64,000 bases of DNA, taken from Flavobacterium hiemivividum. GTDB lineage: Bacteria > Bacteroidota > Bacteroidia > Flavobacteriales > Flavobacteriaceae. Numbering within the stretch: position 1 is the stretch's first letter; every line of letters begins with the position of its first letter. The stretch covers positions 62,001 through 126,000 of the forward strand of contig NZ_SMFO01000009.1 of the NCBI RefSeq assembly GCF_004349145.1, read 5' to 3'. This document shows, piece by piece, positions 10,143 through 17,317 of this stretch. A program made the translations under genes and the position numbers. A model generated the notes under the pieces. That model saw only the letters and a list, made by a program, of their open reading frames with translations, had not been told where the DNA came from and made no database searches.

Positions 10143-10340
10143 ATGGAAACTTTAAAAACAACTGCGGTAGAGTCGAATTTTCAATTCACGACAAAAAACG
10201 AGGCGAAGGGCGAGCCAAAAAATAGAATAGTTCATCCAAGGATTCAAGCCAAAAAAACGAAAATTGTTGGTTCCAAAAGTGCTTCGAACTTATTGTTGCT
10301 TCAAATGTATTCTCAAGAGAATGACATATTGTTTATATAA
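10143..10340 (+). CDS. Small protein of the MYSxENDxLFI type, copy 1 (65 aa)
   Basis: A 65-residue protein whose last 34 residues align without gaps with the 68-residue protein at 12705. Both have a PR dipeptide 34 residues from the end, a Leu-rich patch, and the terminus MYS(Q/K)END(I/T)LFI. The N-terminal halves differ. There is no signal peptide, membrane segment or known motif. The two genes flank metY, so they may be part of the methionine-region control or be small metabolic effectors. A precursor peptide is conceivable, but no maturation enzyme is encoded nearby. I know of no function for this family. Confidence 0.65.
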   Translation: METLKTTAVESNFQFTTKNEAKGEPKNRIVHPRIQAKKTKIVGSKSASNLLLLQMYSQENDILFI

Positions 10341-10389
10341 TTTGAAAGGTGTTTTAAAGATAAAAACAAACAATTAGAATTCAAAAACG

Positions 10390-10427
10390 AAATTCAATTT
10401 TTATTGAAAATAAGATTGAATTTTATT
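10390..10427 (+). terminator. Possible terminator after the 65-aa gene
   Basis: Arms AAATTCAAT (10390-10398) and ATTGAATTT (10415-10423) form a 9-bp AT-rich stem followed by TATT. Weak, because there is no G+C-rich core. Confidence 0.35.
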
Positions 10428-10543
10428 AGAAATATTTGATTATTGGTATTTTAACAGAATGTTTTTTATTTGTTATTTTTTAAAATATATTAGGATATAT
10501 GAATTATTGTGAGGAGATTTGTTTCAACAAAAAAAGGAATAGA

Positions 10544-10600
10544 ATGAGTTTAAATGTTTGTAATAAGATGAAAGCCATGCAGGAAAATTCCTGGGGGTAG
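10544..10600 (+). CDS. Leader ORF A1 (18 aa) of the metY double leader
   Basis: A short ORF reading MSLNVCNKMKAMQENSWG and stop, 22 nt beyond a -7-like element GAGATTTG (10514-10521). It aligns in position and in its first codons with leader ORF B1 at 12359 (M-S/N-L-N-V/I). Its 3' part contains AGGAAA, which can pair with UUUCCU in the 5' arm of the terminator that follows, as expected if a translating ribosome controls termination. Met occurs twice internally and Cys once. It is too short to trust on codon statistics; the evidence is the repeated arrangement. Confidence 0.45.
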   Translation: MSLNVCNKMKAMQENSWG

Positions 10601-10635
10601 TCTATTGCTTTAATTTTAAATCTTAAATATAGCAA

Positions 10636-10668
10636 AAGCTTTCCTCAAAAAGGGAAGCTTTTTTTTTG
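10636..10668 (+). terminator. Terminator A1 after leader ORF A1
   Basis: Arms AAGCTTTCC (10636-10644) and GGGAAGCTT (10652-10660) are followed by a run of T. A second hairpin, with arms TTGCT and AGCAA, ends directly against the terminator stem; the same TTGC..GCAA hairpin abuts terminator B1. Confidence 0.8.
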
Positions 10669-10714
10669 AAATTGAACAAAGATATTTTTTTAAATAATAA
10701 ATAATAATTCAAAA

Positions 10715-10804
10715 ATGATCAACCTGAATTCTATGCAAATCAATAAACGTGTTGCCAAATCAATGATTTGTGCAAAAGTCATGATGTGTGTTTGTTTCAG
10801 GTGA
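10715..10804 (+). CDS. Met/Cys-rich leader peptide A2 of metY (29 aa)
   Basis: A 29-codon ORF (first half MINLNSMQINKRVAK, second half SMICAKVMMCVCFR) that ends 103 nt before the metY start. Seven of its last 13 residues are Met, Cys or Phe: Met17, Cys19, Met23, Met24, Cys25, Cys27, Phe28. Its TGA lies two bases before an antiterminator arm and about 30 nt before a terminator, the geometry of a classical leader-peptide attenuator. Stalling at Met or Cys codons would leave the antiterminator free. The class of mechanism is known from enterobacterial amino-acid operons; its use here is inferred. Confidence 0.65.
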   Translation: MINLNSMQINKRVAKSMICAKVMMCVCFR

Positions 10805-10806
10805 TT

Positions 10807-10869
10807 CCGAAAGTATAAGTTTATAATACAACTTAAAACCCTTTTGGATAGCTGTCTGAAAGGGTTTTT
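10807..10869 (+). promoter_or_regulatory. Attenuator A2 (antiterminator/terminator) of metY
   Basis: The arm CCGAAAG (10807-10813) can pair with CTTTTGG (10841-10847), with one G-U pair, around a small TAAGTT/AACTTA hairpin. The alternative is the terminator: AACCCTTT (10837-10844) with AAAGGGTT (10859-10866), then T5. The two pairings share 10841-10844, so they exclude one another. The equivalent element at 12589-12651 keeps both pairings with different bases. Confidence 0.7.
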
Positions 10870-10907
10870 CATTTAATAAAAAAGAATAAAACCAAAAAAC
10901 TAAAATT

Positions 10908-12182
10908 ATGAGCACATTAAAATTTGAAACGAATGCCTTACATGCCGGACATGATGTAACAAAACACGCAGGGACAAGAGCAGTACCTATTTACCAAACA
11001 TCATCTTATGTGTTTGATAATTCAGAGCATGCGGCTAATCTATTTGGATTAACCGAAGCAGGTTTTATTTACACGAGATTAAATAATCCAACAAATGATA
11101 TTTTAGAACAACGCTTAGCGGCTCTTGAAGGAGGAATTGCGGCAGTTGTTACCGCATCTGGAACAGCAGCAATTGCAACAGGTTTATTGACCATGTTAAA
11201 AACGGGAGATCATATTGTAGCTTCAAGTAGTTTGTACGGTGGGACATTCAATCTACTAAATGCTACTTTGCCAAGATTAGGTATTACAACTACATTCGTA
11301 GATCCTTCGGATGCGCAAAATTTTGCAAAAGCTGCCAATGACAATACCAAAGTGATTTTTGTAGAAAGTTTAGGTAATCCTAAACTAGATGTATTGGACT
11401 TAAAAGCGATAGCGGCAGTAGCTAAAACTTTAAAAGTGCCGTTTGTAGTTGATAATACCGTTGCTTCACCTGCTTTGTTAAACCCTATTGCGCATGGAGC
11501 AAATATTGTAATTCATTCACTAACTAAATATATCTCTGGTAATGGAACTTCATTAGGTGGTGCTATAATTGATGCTGGAACTTTCGATTGGAGTAGTGGT
11601 CGTTTTCCTGAATTCACAGAACCTAATCCGGGTTACCATGGTTTAGTTTATCATGATGCGTTAGGTGCTGCGGCTTATATAGCAAAAGTTAGAATCGAAG
11701 GATTGCGTGATTATGGAGCGGCTTTGAGTCCTTTCAATGCTTTCCAAATTATTCAAGGGTTAGAAACCTTATCTATTCGTGTGAAAAAGCACAGCGAAAA
11801 CGGATTGGCTTTAGCGCAATGGTTAGAATCGCAGGAGCAAGTTGCTTGGGTGAATTATCCAGGATTGAAAACAAGCAAATATTATGATTTGGCACAAGAG
11901 TATTTGCCAAAAGGACAAAACGGATTAGTAACATTCGGTTTAAAAGGTGGGTTTGATGCAGCTAAAAAAGTAGCGGATGACACAAAATTGTTTTCGCTTT
12001 TAGCAAATATTGGTGATACAAAATCATTAATTATTCATCCATCTAGCACAACACATCAACAATTATCAGAAGAGCAACAATTAATTTCTGGAGTTTCTAA
12101 AGATTTGATTCGTCTTTCTGTAGGATTAGAGGATATTGAAGATTTAAAAGTGGATCTAAAAACTGTTTTTGATTCATTGTAG
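10908..12182 (+). CDS. metY: O-acetylhomoserine sulfhydrylase (aminocarboxypropyltransferase)
   Basis: A 424-residue PLP enzyme of the Cys/Met metabolism family that condenses O-acetylhomoserine with sulfide to homocysteine. Visible motifs are the N-terminal ETNALHAGHD, the segment YTRLNNPTNDILEQRLAALEG, the PLP lysine in HSLTKYISG, and the C-terminal THQQLSEEQQ. The length of about 425 residues and the long insert around EFTEPNPGYHGL distinguish MetY from the shorter cystathionine gamma-synthase type. Expression is probably set by the two leader units at 10544-10869, ending 38 nt before its start. The MetX domain that makes its substrate is encoded 1.1 kb downstream. Confidence 0.95.
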   Translation: MSTLKFETNALHAGHDVTKHAGTRAVPIYQTSSYVFDNSEHAANLFGLTEAGFIYTRLNNPTNDILEQRLAALEGGIAAVVTASGTAAIATGLLTMLKTGDHIVASSSLYGGTFNLLNATLPRLGITTTFVDPSDAQNFAKAANDNTKVIFVESLGNPKLDVLDLKAIAAVAKTLKVPFVVDNTVASPALLNPIAHGANIVIHSLTKYISGNGTSLGGAIIDAGTFDWSSGRFPEFTEPNPGYHGLVYHDALGAAAYIAKVRIEGLRDYGAALSPFNAFQIIQGLETLSIRVKKHSENGLALAQWLESQEQVAWVNYPGLKTSKYYDLAQEYLPKGQNGLVTFGLKGGFDAAKKVADDTKLFSLLANIGDTKSLIIHPSSTTHQQLSEEQQLISGVSKDLIRLSVGLEDIEDLKVDLKTVFDSL

Positions 12183-12308
12183 TGAGATCATTTTTAAAGT
12201 TTTATTTAATTCTAAAGATGATTTTTGGATATACATAGTGGCAAACGTTAATATTGACCATTTTTTTAATTTGTCACATGAAATTATCGTTAAATCAATG
12301 TGAATCAT

Positions 12309-12339
12309 TTGGAAATTATAGAATTAAATGAGATATTTG
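12309..12339 (+). promoter_or_regulatory. Promoter of leader unit B (TTG-N20-GATATTTG)
   Basis: TTG (12309-12311) and GATATTTG (12332-12339) fit the Bacteroidetes consensus with one mismatch and a 20-nt spacer. The leader ORF B1 begins 20 nt later. Unit A has a similar GAGATTTG at the same place. Confidence 0.55.
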
Positions 12340-12358
12340 TTGAAGAAAAATACCAAAA

Positions 12359-12418
12359 ATGAATTTAAATATTTATAAACAATTTTTAGTCGCATCGAAG
12401 AAATTCGGGAGCTTGTAA
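12359..12418 (+). CDS. Leader ORF B1 (19 aa)
   Basis: A short ORF reading MNLNIYKQFLVASKKFGSL and stop, in the same position as leader ORF A1 and with the same start pattern. Its last codons contain GGGAGCTTG (12407-12415), which can pair with CAAG and CTCCC in the 5' side of terminator B1, with a 3-nt bulge. Unlike A1 it has no internal Met or Cys, so if it is a sensor the amino acid differs or the ribosome signal is general. Support is positional and comparative only. Confidence 0.4.
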   Translation: MNLNIYKQFLVASKKFGSL

Positions 12419-12454
12419 TTGCATTAAAATTATATAAAAATATAATATAGCAAG

Positions 12455-12487
12455 AGCCTCCCAAGATAATTGGGAGGCTTTTATTTT
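12455..12487 (+). terminator. Terminator B1 (end of metY transcript and first terminator of leader unit B)
   Basis: Arms AGCCTCCC (12455-12462) and GGGAGGCT (12472-12479) give a perfect 8-bp stem followed by a T-rich tract. A TTGC..GCAA hairpin abuts it, as in A1. Confidence 0.85.
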
Positions 12488-12521
12488 TAAACAAAGTTTT
12501 ATTTCACAATAGAAAAAGTTA

Positions 12522-12587
12522 ATGAAGATATTTTCAAATAAAAAGATTCAGATCCTTGTCGCAATGTTTTGCGAGAAGGTCTGTTGA
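12522..12587 (+). CDS. Cys-containing leader peptide B2 (21 aa)
   Basis: A 21-codon ORF (MKIFSNKKIQILVAM, then FCEKVC) whose final residue before the TGA is Cys, with another Cys four codons earlier and Met two codons before that. A strong hairpin with arms CCTTGTCGCAA and TTGCGAGAAGG lies over its last codons and could act as a pause signal. The TGA lies one base before an antiterminator arm, as in leader A2. It precedes the 68-residue small gene, which is therefore probably attenuated in the same way as metY. Confidence 0.55.
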   Translation: MKIFSNKKIQILVAMFCEKVC

Positions 12588-12588
12588 T

Positions 12589-12651
12589 ACTAAAAGTATA
12601 AGTTTTTATGACTTGAATCCTTTTGGTATTTTTTCCAAAAGGATTTTTTTT
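12589..12651 (+). promoter_or_regulatory. Attenuator B2 upstream of the 68-aa small gene
   Basis: ACTAAAAG (12589-12596) can pair with CTTTTGGT (12620-12627). The competing terminator pairs AATCCTTTTGG (12616-12626) with CCAAAAGGATT (12635-12645), then T7. The segment AAAGTATAAGTTT between the arms is shared with attenuator A2. Confidence 0.7.
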
Positions 12652-12704
12652 ATAGTAATTTTTGAAAATAATAATAGAAAACAAACAACTTAAATACATA
12701 TATC

Positions 12705-12911
12705 ATGAGTGCAGCAAACAAACTTTCAAGAGCATGGGGATTTCTTAGAAACATAAGAAGCAAAAAAAGCAGCAACAATATAATTGCAATTGATGAACTA
12801 ATCAACCCAAGATTAGGGACGAATATAGCAAACGGAGAAAAAGCTAAAAATGTTGTCAACTCATTACAGCTTTTGATGTATTCAAAAGAAAATGATACAC
12901 TTTTTATTTAA
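12705..12911 (+). CDS. Small protein of the MYSxENDxLFI type, copy 2 (68 aa)
   Basis: A 68-residue protein paralogous over its last 34 residues to the 65-residue protein at 10143 (shared PR dipeptide and the C-terminus MYS(K/Q)END(T/I)LFI). The N-terminal half is basic (LSRAWGFLRNIRSKKSS) and unlike that of copy 1. It has no signal peptide and no catalytic motif. It sits behind a leader-peptide attenuator and before its own terminator, so it is a separately regulated transcript between metY and the SAM riboswitch. I do not recognise the function. Confidence 0.7.
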   Translation: MSAANKLSRAWGFLRNIRSKKSSNNIIAIDELINPRLGTNIANGEKAKNVVNSLQLLMYSKENDTLFI

Positions 12912-12939
12912 TTGAAAGTTATTCAATATAGTTTTTTAC

Positions 12940-12989
12940 ACGCGAGGAATTTCTGAATTGTTTGATTCAGCGAGCTCTTGCGTTTTTTT
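12940..12989 (+). terminator. Terminator of the 68-aa gene
   Basis: ACGC/GCGT and GAG/CTC form the base and CTGAAT/ATTCAG the upper stem of a branched hairpin that ends in T7. Confidence 0.65.
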
Positions 12990-13029
12990 GTTAAAAATAT
13001 TTTTAGCTAATAATCAGAATCATAAAAGT

Positions 13030-13060
13030 TTGGTTGTTATAAAAATATGTAGTTAATTTG
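13030..13060 (+). promoter_or_regulatory. Promoter of the SAM-I/metX transcript (TTG-N20-TTAATTTG)
   Basis: TTG (13030-13032) and TTAATTTG (13053-13060) fit the consensus with one mismatch. The element lies 29 nt before the riboswitch. Confidence 0.6.
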
Positions 13061-13089
13061 CAGTATTAAGTTCACAAACGTATTGAAAT

Positions 13090-13193
13090 GTTATAAAGAA
13101 AGGACGAGGGATTAGACCCAATGAAGCCTTAGCAACCCTTCGATTTATCGAAGAAGGTGCTGCATTCTACCACGCCAAACGTGGAAAGATAAC
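13090..13193 (+). promoter_or_regulatory. SAM-I (S-box) riboswitch
   Basis: The S-box core is readable in order: P1 arm GTTAT, then AAAGGACGAGGG, the internal AATGAAGCC and TTAGCAACC, GAAGGTGCTGCATTC, and the closing P1 arm ATAAC. The P3 hairpin uses CTTCGAT/ATCGAAG and the P4 hairpin CCACG/CGTGG. It senses S-adenosylmethionine. No strong terminator follows; a weak CTAG/CTAG stem with T6 lies at about 13207-13227, so the output mechanism is open. Confidence 0.93.
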
Positions 13194-13269
13194 AACAAGA
13201 ATTTCCCTAGTGTTTACCTAGTTTTTTCTTTCTAATATTTCCAAATACAAATCAAAAATCATTAAAGAT

Positions 13270-16200
13270 TTGAAATTGGAAAATAAACCAACCACAATTA
13301 CCCTAGAAAATTTCACCACACATAATGGTGCTTTTTATGCTACCCTAAACTTAAGTTTTCAGGTTTTTGGAGCTCCATTGCATACCGCTCCCATTATTTT
13401 AATTAATCATGCCTTGACCGGAAACTCACAAGTAATTGGTGAATCTGGCTGGTGGAATGATATTGTGGGAGTAGATAAAACCATTGACACTAGAAAATAT
13501 ACCATTGTCGCTTTTGATGTGCCAGGTAATGGTTTCAATTCGGCTACTATCGAAAATTACAGAGATTTTATAGCAAGAGATATCGCTAGGATTTTCATCG
13601 AAGGCCTTCGGGTTTTAAAGATTGATACTTTATTCGCGCTCATCGGCGGTTCTGTTGGTGGAGGAATTGCTTGGGAAATTTTGGCCTTAGAGCCTAGACT
13701 GGCTCAAAACTTTATTCCCATTGCTACAGATTGGAAAGCGACTGACTGGTTGATTGCTAATTGTTATTTGCAAGAGAAAATCCTAAATAATTCGACAAAA
13801 CCTATTGAAGATGCGCGTATTCACGCCATGTTATGTTACCGCACGCCAGAATCTTTCAAAGAGAAATTTAATAGAGACATCAACGTACAACTAGAAACGT
13901 TTCAGGTGGAAAGTTGGTTGAATTATCATGGAGAAAAATTAGAAAAGAGGTTTCAGCTTTCGGCATATAAAATGATGAACCAACTTTTAAAAACGATCGA
14001 TATCACTCGAAATCAAGAGTCTATAGAAACCATTATTTCAAGAGTGGATGCCAATATTTACATAATTGGAATCAATTCGGATTTGTTTTTTACAGCAAAG
14101 GAGAATAGAGAAACTTACAATGAGATTAAAAAATTTAAAAATAATGTATTCTACAGTGAGATAGAATCACAGCACGGGCACGATGCCTTTTTGATGGAAT
14201 ACGAACAATTAGACAATTTATTAGAAGTTGTTTTCAAAAATAAAAAACAGATGAAAATAGTAAAATTTGGCGGTAAATCTTTAGCAAATGGTGAAGGGAT
14301 TAATACCGTTTTGGATATTATAGAGGGTAAAATAAAGAGAGAAGAGAAAATTGCGGTAGTAGTTTCGGCAAGAGGAAAAGCAACGGATGAGCTAGATGAT
14401 ATTCTAACTATTGCAGCCAAAAACGGAAATTACAAACCGCTTTTAGAAAGTTTTAAAACGTATCAGAAAGATGGTTTTGATGCAGTTGATTTTTCGACTG
14501 AATTTGATAAATTAGATAAACTTTTTGAAGGTGTTAGCTTGATTGGGGATTATAGTGTGAAGATACAAGATCAGATTTTAGCGCATGGCGAAGTACTTTC
14601 GGCTAAATTATTGGTGTTTTTATTGAATGAAAGAGGTATTCCTGCAAAACTAGCAGATACCAGAGAATTAATTATAACGGACTCTAATTTTGGTAACGCA
14701 CAACCTTTAGACGCTGTTTCGAAGAAGAATATCATCCAAATTTTTAAAGATAACAAAGATGTTGTTTTGGTAATTACTGGTTTTATTGGTTCGAATGATA
14801 AACACGAGACCACGACTTTGGGTAGAAACGGAAGTAATTATAGCGCATCGCTAGTTGCAAATTATATAAATGCGGAGGAATTGCAAAACTTCACTCATGT
14901 TAACGGAATCTACACTGCCAATCCTGAATTAGTTTTAGATGCTAAAAAGATTGAGACTTTGTCTTATAATGAAGCAAATGAAATAGCTAATTTTGGTGCA
15001 AATATTTTACATGCCAAAACCATAATTCCATTATTAGAAAAAAATATTCCACTTCGAATTCTGAATACTTTTAATCACGAAAATAATGGAACTTTAATCA
15101 CTGCTAACTCTGATGCTGCGGGAATTAAGACTCTTTCAATATTAGAAAATGTCTCTTTAGTAAATCTGGAAGGCAGAGGATTACTAGGGAAAACGGGTGT
15201 TGATGCTCGAATTTTTAAAGTTATGGGCGATAATGATATTAGTGTAAGTATCATATCTCAAGGATCTTCTGAAAGAGGAATCGGGCTAGTTGTTGCAGCT
15301 GATAAAGCGACAAAAGCCATGATCGAATTAGAGAAAGAATTTGAAAACGATTTCTATTCTAAGGATGTCAACAAGATTACAGTGGTAGACAATGTATCTG
15401 TGATTTCGATTATTGGGCAAGATTTGAGTACGTTTCATAAGCCTTACACGGCATTGATAAAAAACAAAATTGTGCCTATTCTTTTCAATAATACCGTAAC
15501 CGGCAAAAATGTAAGTTTAGTTGTCAAAAAAACGGAGCTTTATAAAGCATTAAATGTTATTCACGGAGAGATTTTTGGCGTAGCCAAGAAAATAAACATT
15601 GCCATTTTCGGACATGGATTAGTGGGAGGAACTTTAATTAACCAAATATTAGAGTCGGCGGCTTCGATCGAAAAACGAAAAGACATAAAGCTTAATGTTT
15701 TTGCTATTGCCAATTCTAAAAAAGTATTGCTTAATAAAAGCGGAATCAACGCAAACTGGAAAAAAGAGCTTGAAACGGATGGAATTAGTTACGCTTTAAA
15801 TGATATTATCGCTTATGCAAATGAGAATCATTTAGAGAATTTGATAGCCATTGATAATACCGCATCTGCAACTTTTGTAGAAAATTACATTCCGCTGGTT
15901 GATAATAGTTTCGATTTAATTTCGTCAAATAAAGTAGCTAATACATTGAGCTATGGTTTTTATAAAGAATTGAGAAGTGCTTTGGAAAAAAATCAAAAGA
16001 ATTATTTGTATGAAACTAATGTGGGAGCGGGATTACCGTTAATTGATACCATTAAATTACTACATCTTTCTGGTGAAAATATCACCAAAATAAAAGGAGT
16101 TTTCTCCGGAACATTAAGTTATTTATTTAATCATTTCTCTTCGAAGGATGTTCCGTTTAGCGAAATATTGAAAGAAGCAATTGATAGCGGATTCACAGAA

Positions 16201-16662
16201 CCAGATCCAAGAGAGGATTTATGTGGGAATGATGTAGGTCGAAAATTACTGATTTTAGCTAGAGAATTGGACTTGCAAAACGAGTTTGAGGAAGTTGATA
16301 TTCAGAATTTAATCCCAGAACATTTACGCGAAGGAAGTGCAACTGTTTTCCTAACGAAGCTAAAAGAATTTGATCCTATTTATGATAGAATAAAAAACGA
16401 GCAAAAACCAAATCACGTGTTGCGATACATAGGGGAACTATCAGGAGATTTACAACATGACAAAGGAATTCTAGAAGTAAAACTAGTTTCCGTACCTTCG
16501 GATACTGCTTTAGGTGGTTTGAAAGGTTCTGACTCTTTCTTCGAAATATATACTGAATCTTATGGAGATCGCCCAATCGTAATTCAAGGAGCGGGAGCGG
16601 GTTCTGCCGTTACTGCCAGAGGAGTTTTTGGAGATATTTTAAGATTATCCGATAAAGGGTAG
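13270..16662 (+). CDS. Trifunctional fusion: homoserine O-acetyltransferase - aspartate kinase - homoserine dehydrogenase
   Basis: One 1130-residue frame carries three enzymes of the aspartate-to-methionine route. Residues 1-325 are a MetX-type alpha/beta hydrolase with HALTGNS, the nucleophile in GGSVGGG (Ser128), an acid near Asp271 and GHDAF (His304). Residues 328-770 are aspartate kinase beginning MKIVKFGGKSLANG, with ACT domains near SIISQGSSERGI. Residues 774-1130 are homoserine dehydrogenase, with the NAD(P) loop FGHGLVGG and GFTEPDPREDLCG. The kinase motif has KS where most have TS. The start is a TTG, as no ATG is available upstream in frame; it lies 77 nt after the SAM-I riboswitch. 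In most bacteria metX and thrA are separate. Confidence 0.92.
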   Translation: MKLENKPTTITLENFTTHNGAFYATLNLSFQVFGAPLHTAPIILINHALTGNSQVIGESGWWNDIVGVDKTIDTRKYTIVAFDVPGNGFNSATIENYRDFIARDIARIFIEGLRVLKIDTLFALIGGSVGGGIAWEILALEPRLAQNFIPIATDWKATDWLIANCYLQEKILNNSTKPIEDARIHAMLCYRTPESFKEKFNRDINVQLETFQVESWLNYHGEKLEKRFQLSAYKMMNQLLKTIDITRNQESIETIISRVDANIYIIGINSDLFFTAKENRETYNEIKKFKNNVFYSEIESQHGHDAFLMEYEQLDNLLEVVFKNKKQMKIVKFGGKSLANGEGINTVLDIIEGKIKREEKIAVVVSARGKATDELDDILTIAAKNGNYKPLLESFKTYQKDGFDAVDFSTEFDKLDKLFEGVSLIGDYSVKIQDQILAHGEVLSAKLLVFLLNERGIPAKLADTRELIITDSNFGNAQPLDAVSKKNIIQIFKDNKDVVLVITGFIGSNDKHETTTLGRNGSNYSASLVANYINAEELQNFTHVNGIYTANPELVLDAKKIETLSYNEANEIANFGANILHAKTIIPLLEKNIPLRILNTFNHENNGTLITANSDAAGIKTLSILENVSLVNLEGRGLLGKTGVDARIFKVMGDNDISVSIISQGSSERGIGLVVAADKATKAMIELEKEFENDFYSKDVNKITVVDNVSVISIIGQDLSTFHKPYTALIKNKIVPILFNNTVTGKNVSLVVKKTELYKALNVIHGEIFGVAKKINIAIFGHGLVGGTLINQILESAASIEKRKDIKLNVFAIANSKKVLLNKSGINANWKKELETDGISYALNDIIAYANENHLENLIAIDNTASATFVENYIPLVDNSFDLISSNKVANTLSYGFYKELRSALEKNQKNYLYETNVGAGLPLIDTIKLLHLSGENITKIKGVFSGTLSYLFNHFSSKDVPFSEILKEAIDSGFTEPDPREDLCGNDVGRKLLILARELDLQNEFEEVDIQNLIPEHLREGSATVFLTKLKEFDPIYDRIKNEQKPNHVLRYIGELSGDLQHDKGILEVKLVSVPSDTALGGLKGSDSFFEIYTESYGDRPIVIQGAGAGSAVTARGVFGDILRLSDKG

Positions 16663-16783
16663 AAAAGTGTTCAGTATGCAGTTTTGAGTATTCAGTAAAA
16701 TAAATAAAAATCCGTTGCAATCGTTTTTAAATCTGCGGCATCCGCGTCCAAAAAAAACGTGATCAACGTTCAAAAAATACATT

Positions 16784-17218
16784 ATGAAAATTACATTAAA
16801 CAGAGTAAATGACAACTTCCATTTCGAATTGAAAAACGAACGTGGACACATAGTTAACGTAGACAGCCGACCAGAATTTGGTGGTGATGATCAAGGTCCA
16901 AGTCCGATGGAATTAGTTTTGATGGGAGTTGCTGGCTGCAGCGCGATTGATATGATTTCGATTCTAAAGAAACAACGTCAAGAAATCACTTCTTTCAAAG
17001 CTGAGGTAGAAGGCGAGCGCGTACAAGTAGGAGAGGCAAAACCTTTCAAGAATATCTATTTGGTGTTTTCATTAGAAGGTGATATAAAAGAAGACAAAGC
17101 AGCAAAAGCAGCCCAACTTTCTTTTGATAAATATTGCTCGGTTTCTAAAACATTAGAGCCAACAGCGACAATACATTACAAAGTAGTTTTGAATGGTGTG
17201 GAATTAGCAAAAGTCTAA
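16784..17218 (+). CDS. OsmC/Ohr family protein
   Basis: A 144-residue protein of the OsmC fold. Family members reduce organic hydroperoxides with a pair of cysteines. Here VAGCSAIDMISIL carries the first Cys in its usual helix, and the second is in FDKYCSVSKTL. The segments GGDDQGPSPMELVLMG and SVSKTLEPTATI are typical of the YhfA-like branch. The gene lies between the MetX-AK-HSD fusion and metZ, and similar association with sulfur genes suggests thiol or peroxide handling, but the substrate cannot be read off. Confidence 0.88.
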   Translation: MKITLNRVNDNFHFELKNERGHIVNVDSRPEFGGDDQGPSPMELVLMGVAGCSAIDMISILKKQRQEITSFKAEVEGERVQVGEAKPFKNIYLVFSLEGDIKEDKAAKAAQLSFDKYCSVSKTLEPTATIHYKVVLNGVELAKV

Positions 17219-17317
17219 TAAGCCAATTTTAAAACTTAATTTAAACATAATACTATTTTGGTGAATCTTAGAGCTTCCTTTGTGAAACTTTGTGAAACAC
17301 ATTTAACAACTAACAGC

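Noticed and set aside
10143..12911. The small ENDxLFI proteins as RiPP precursors
   Set aside because: No radical SAM, cyclase or exporter gene is nearby, and the variable part is N-terminal rather than a core at the C-terminus.
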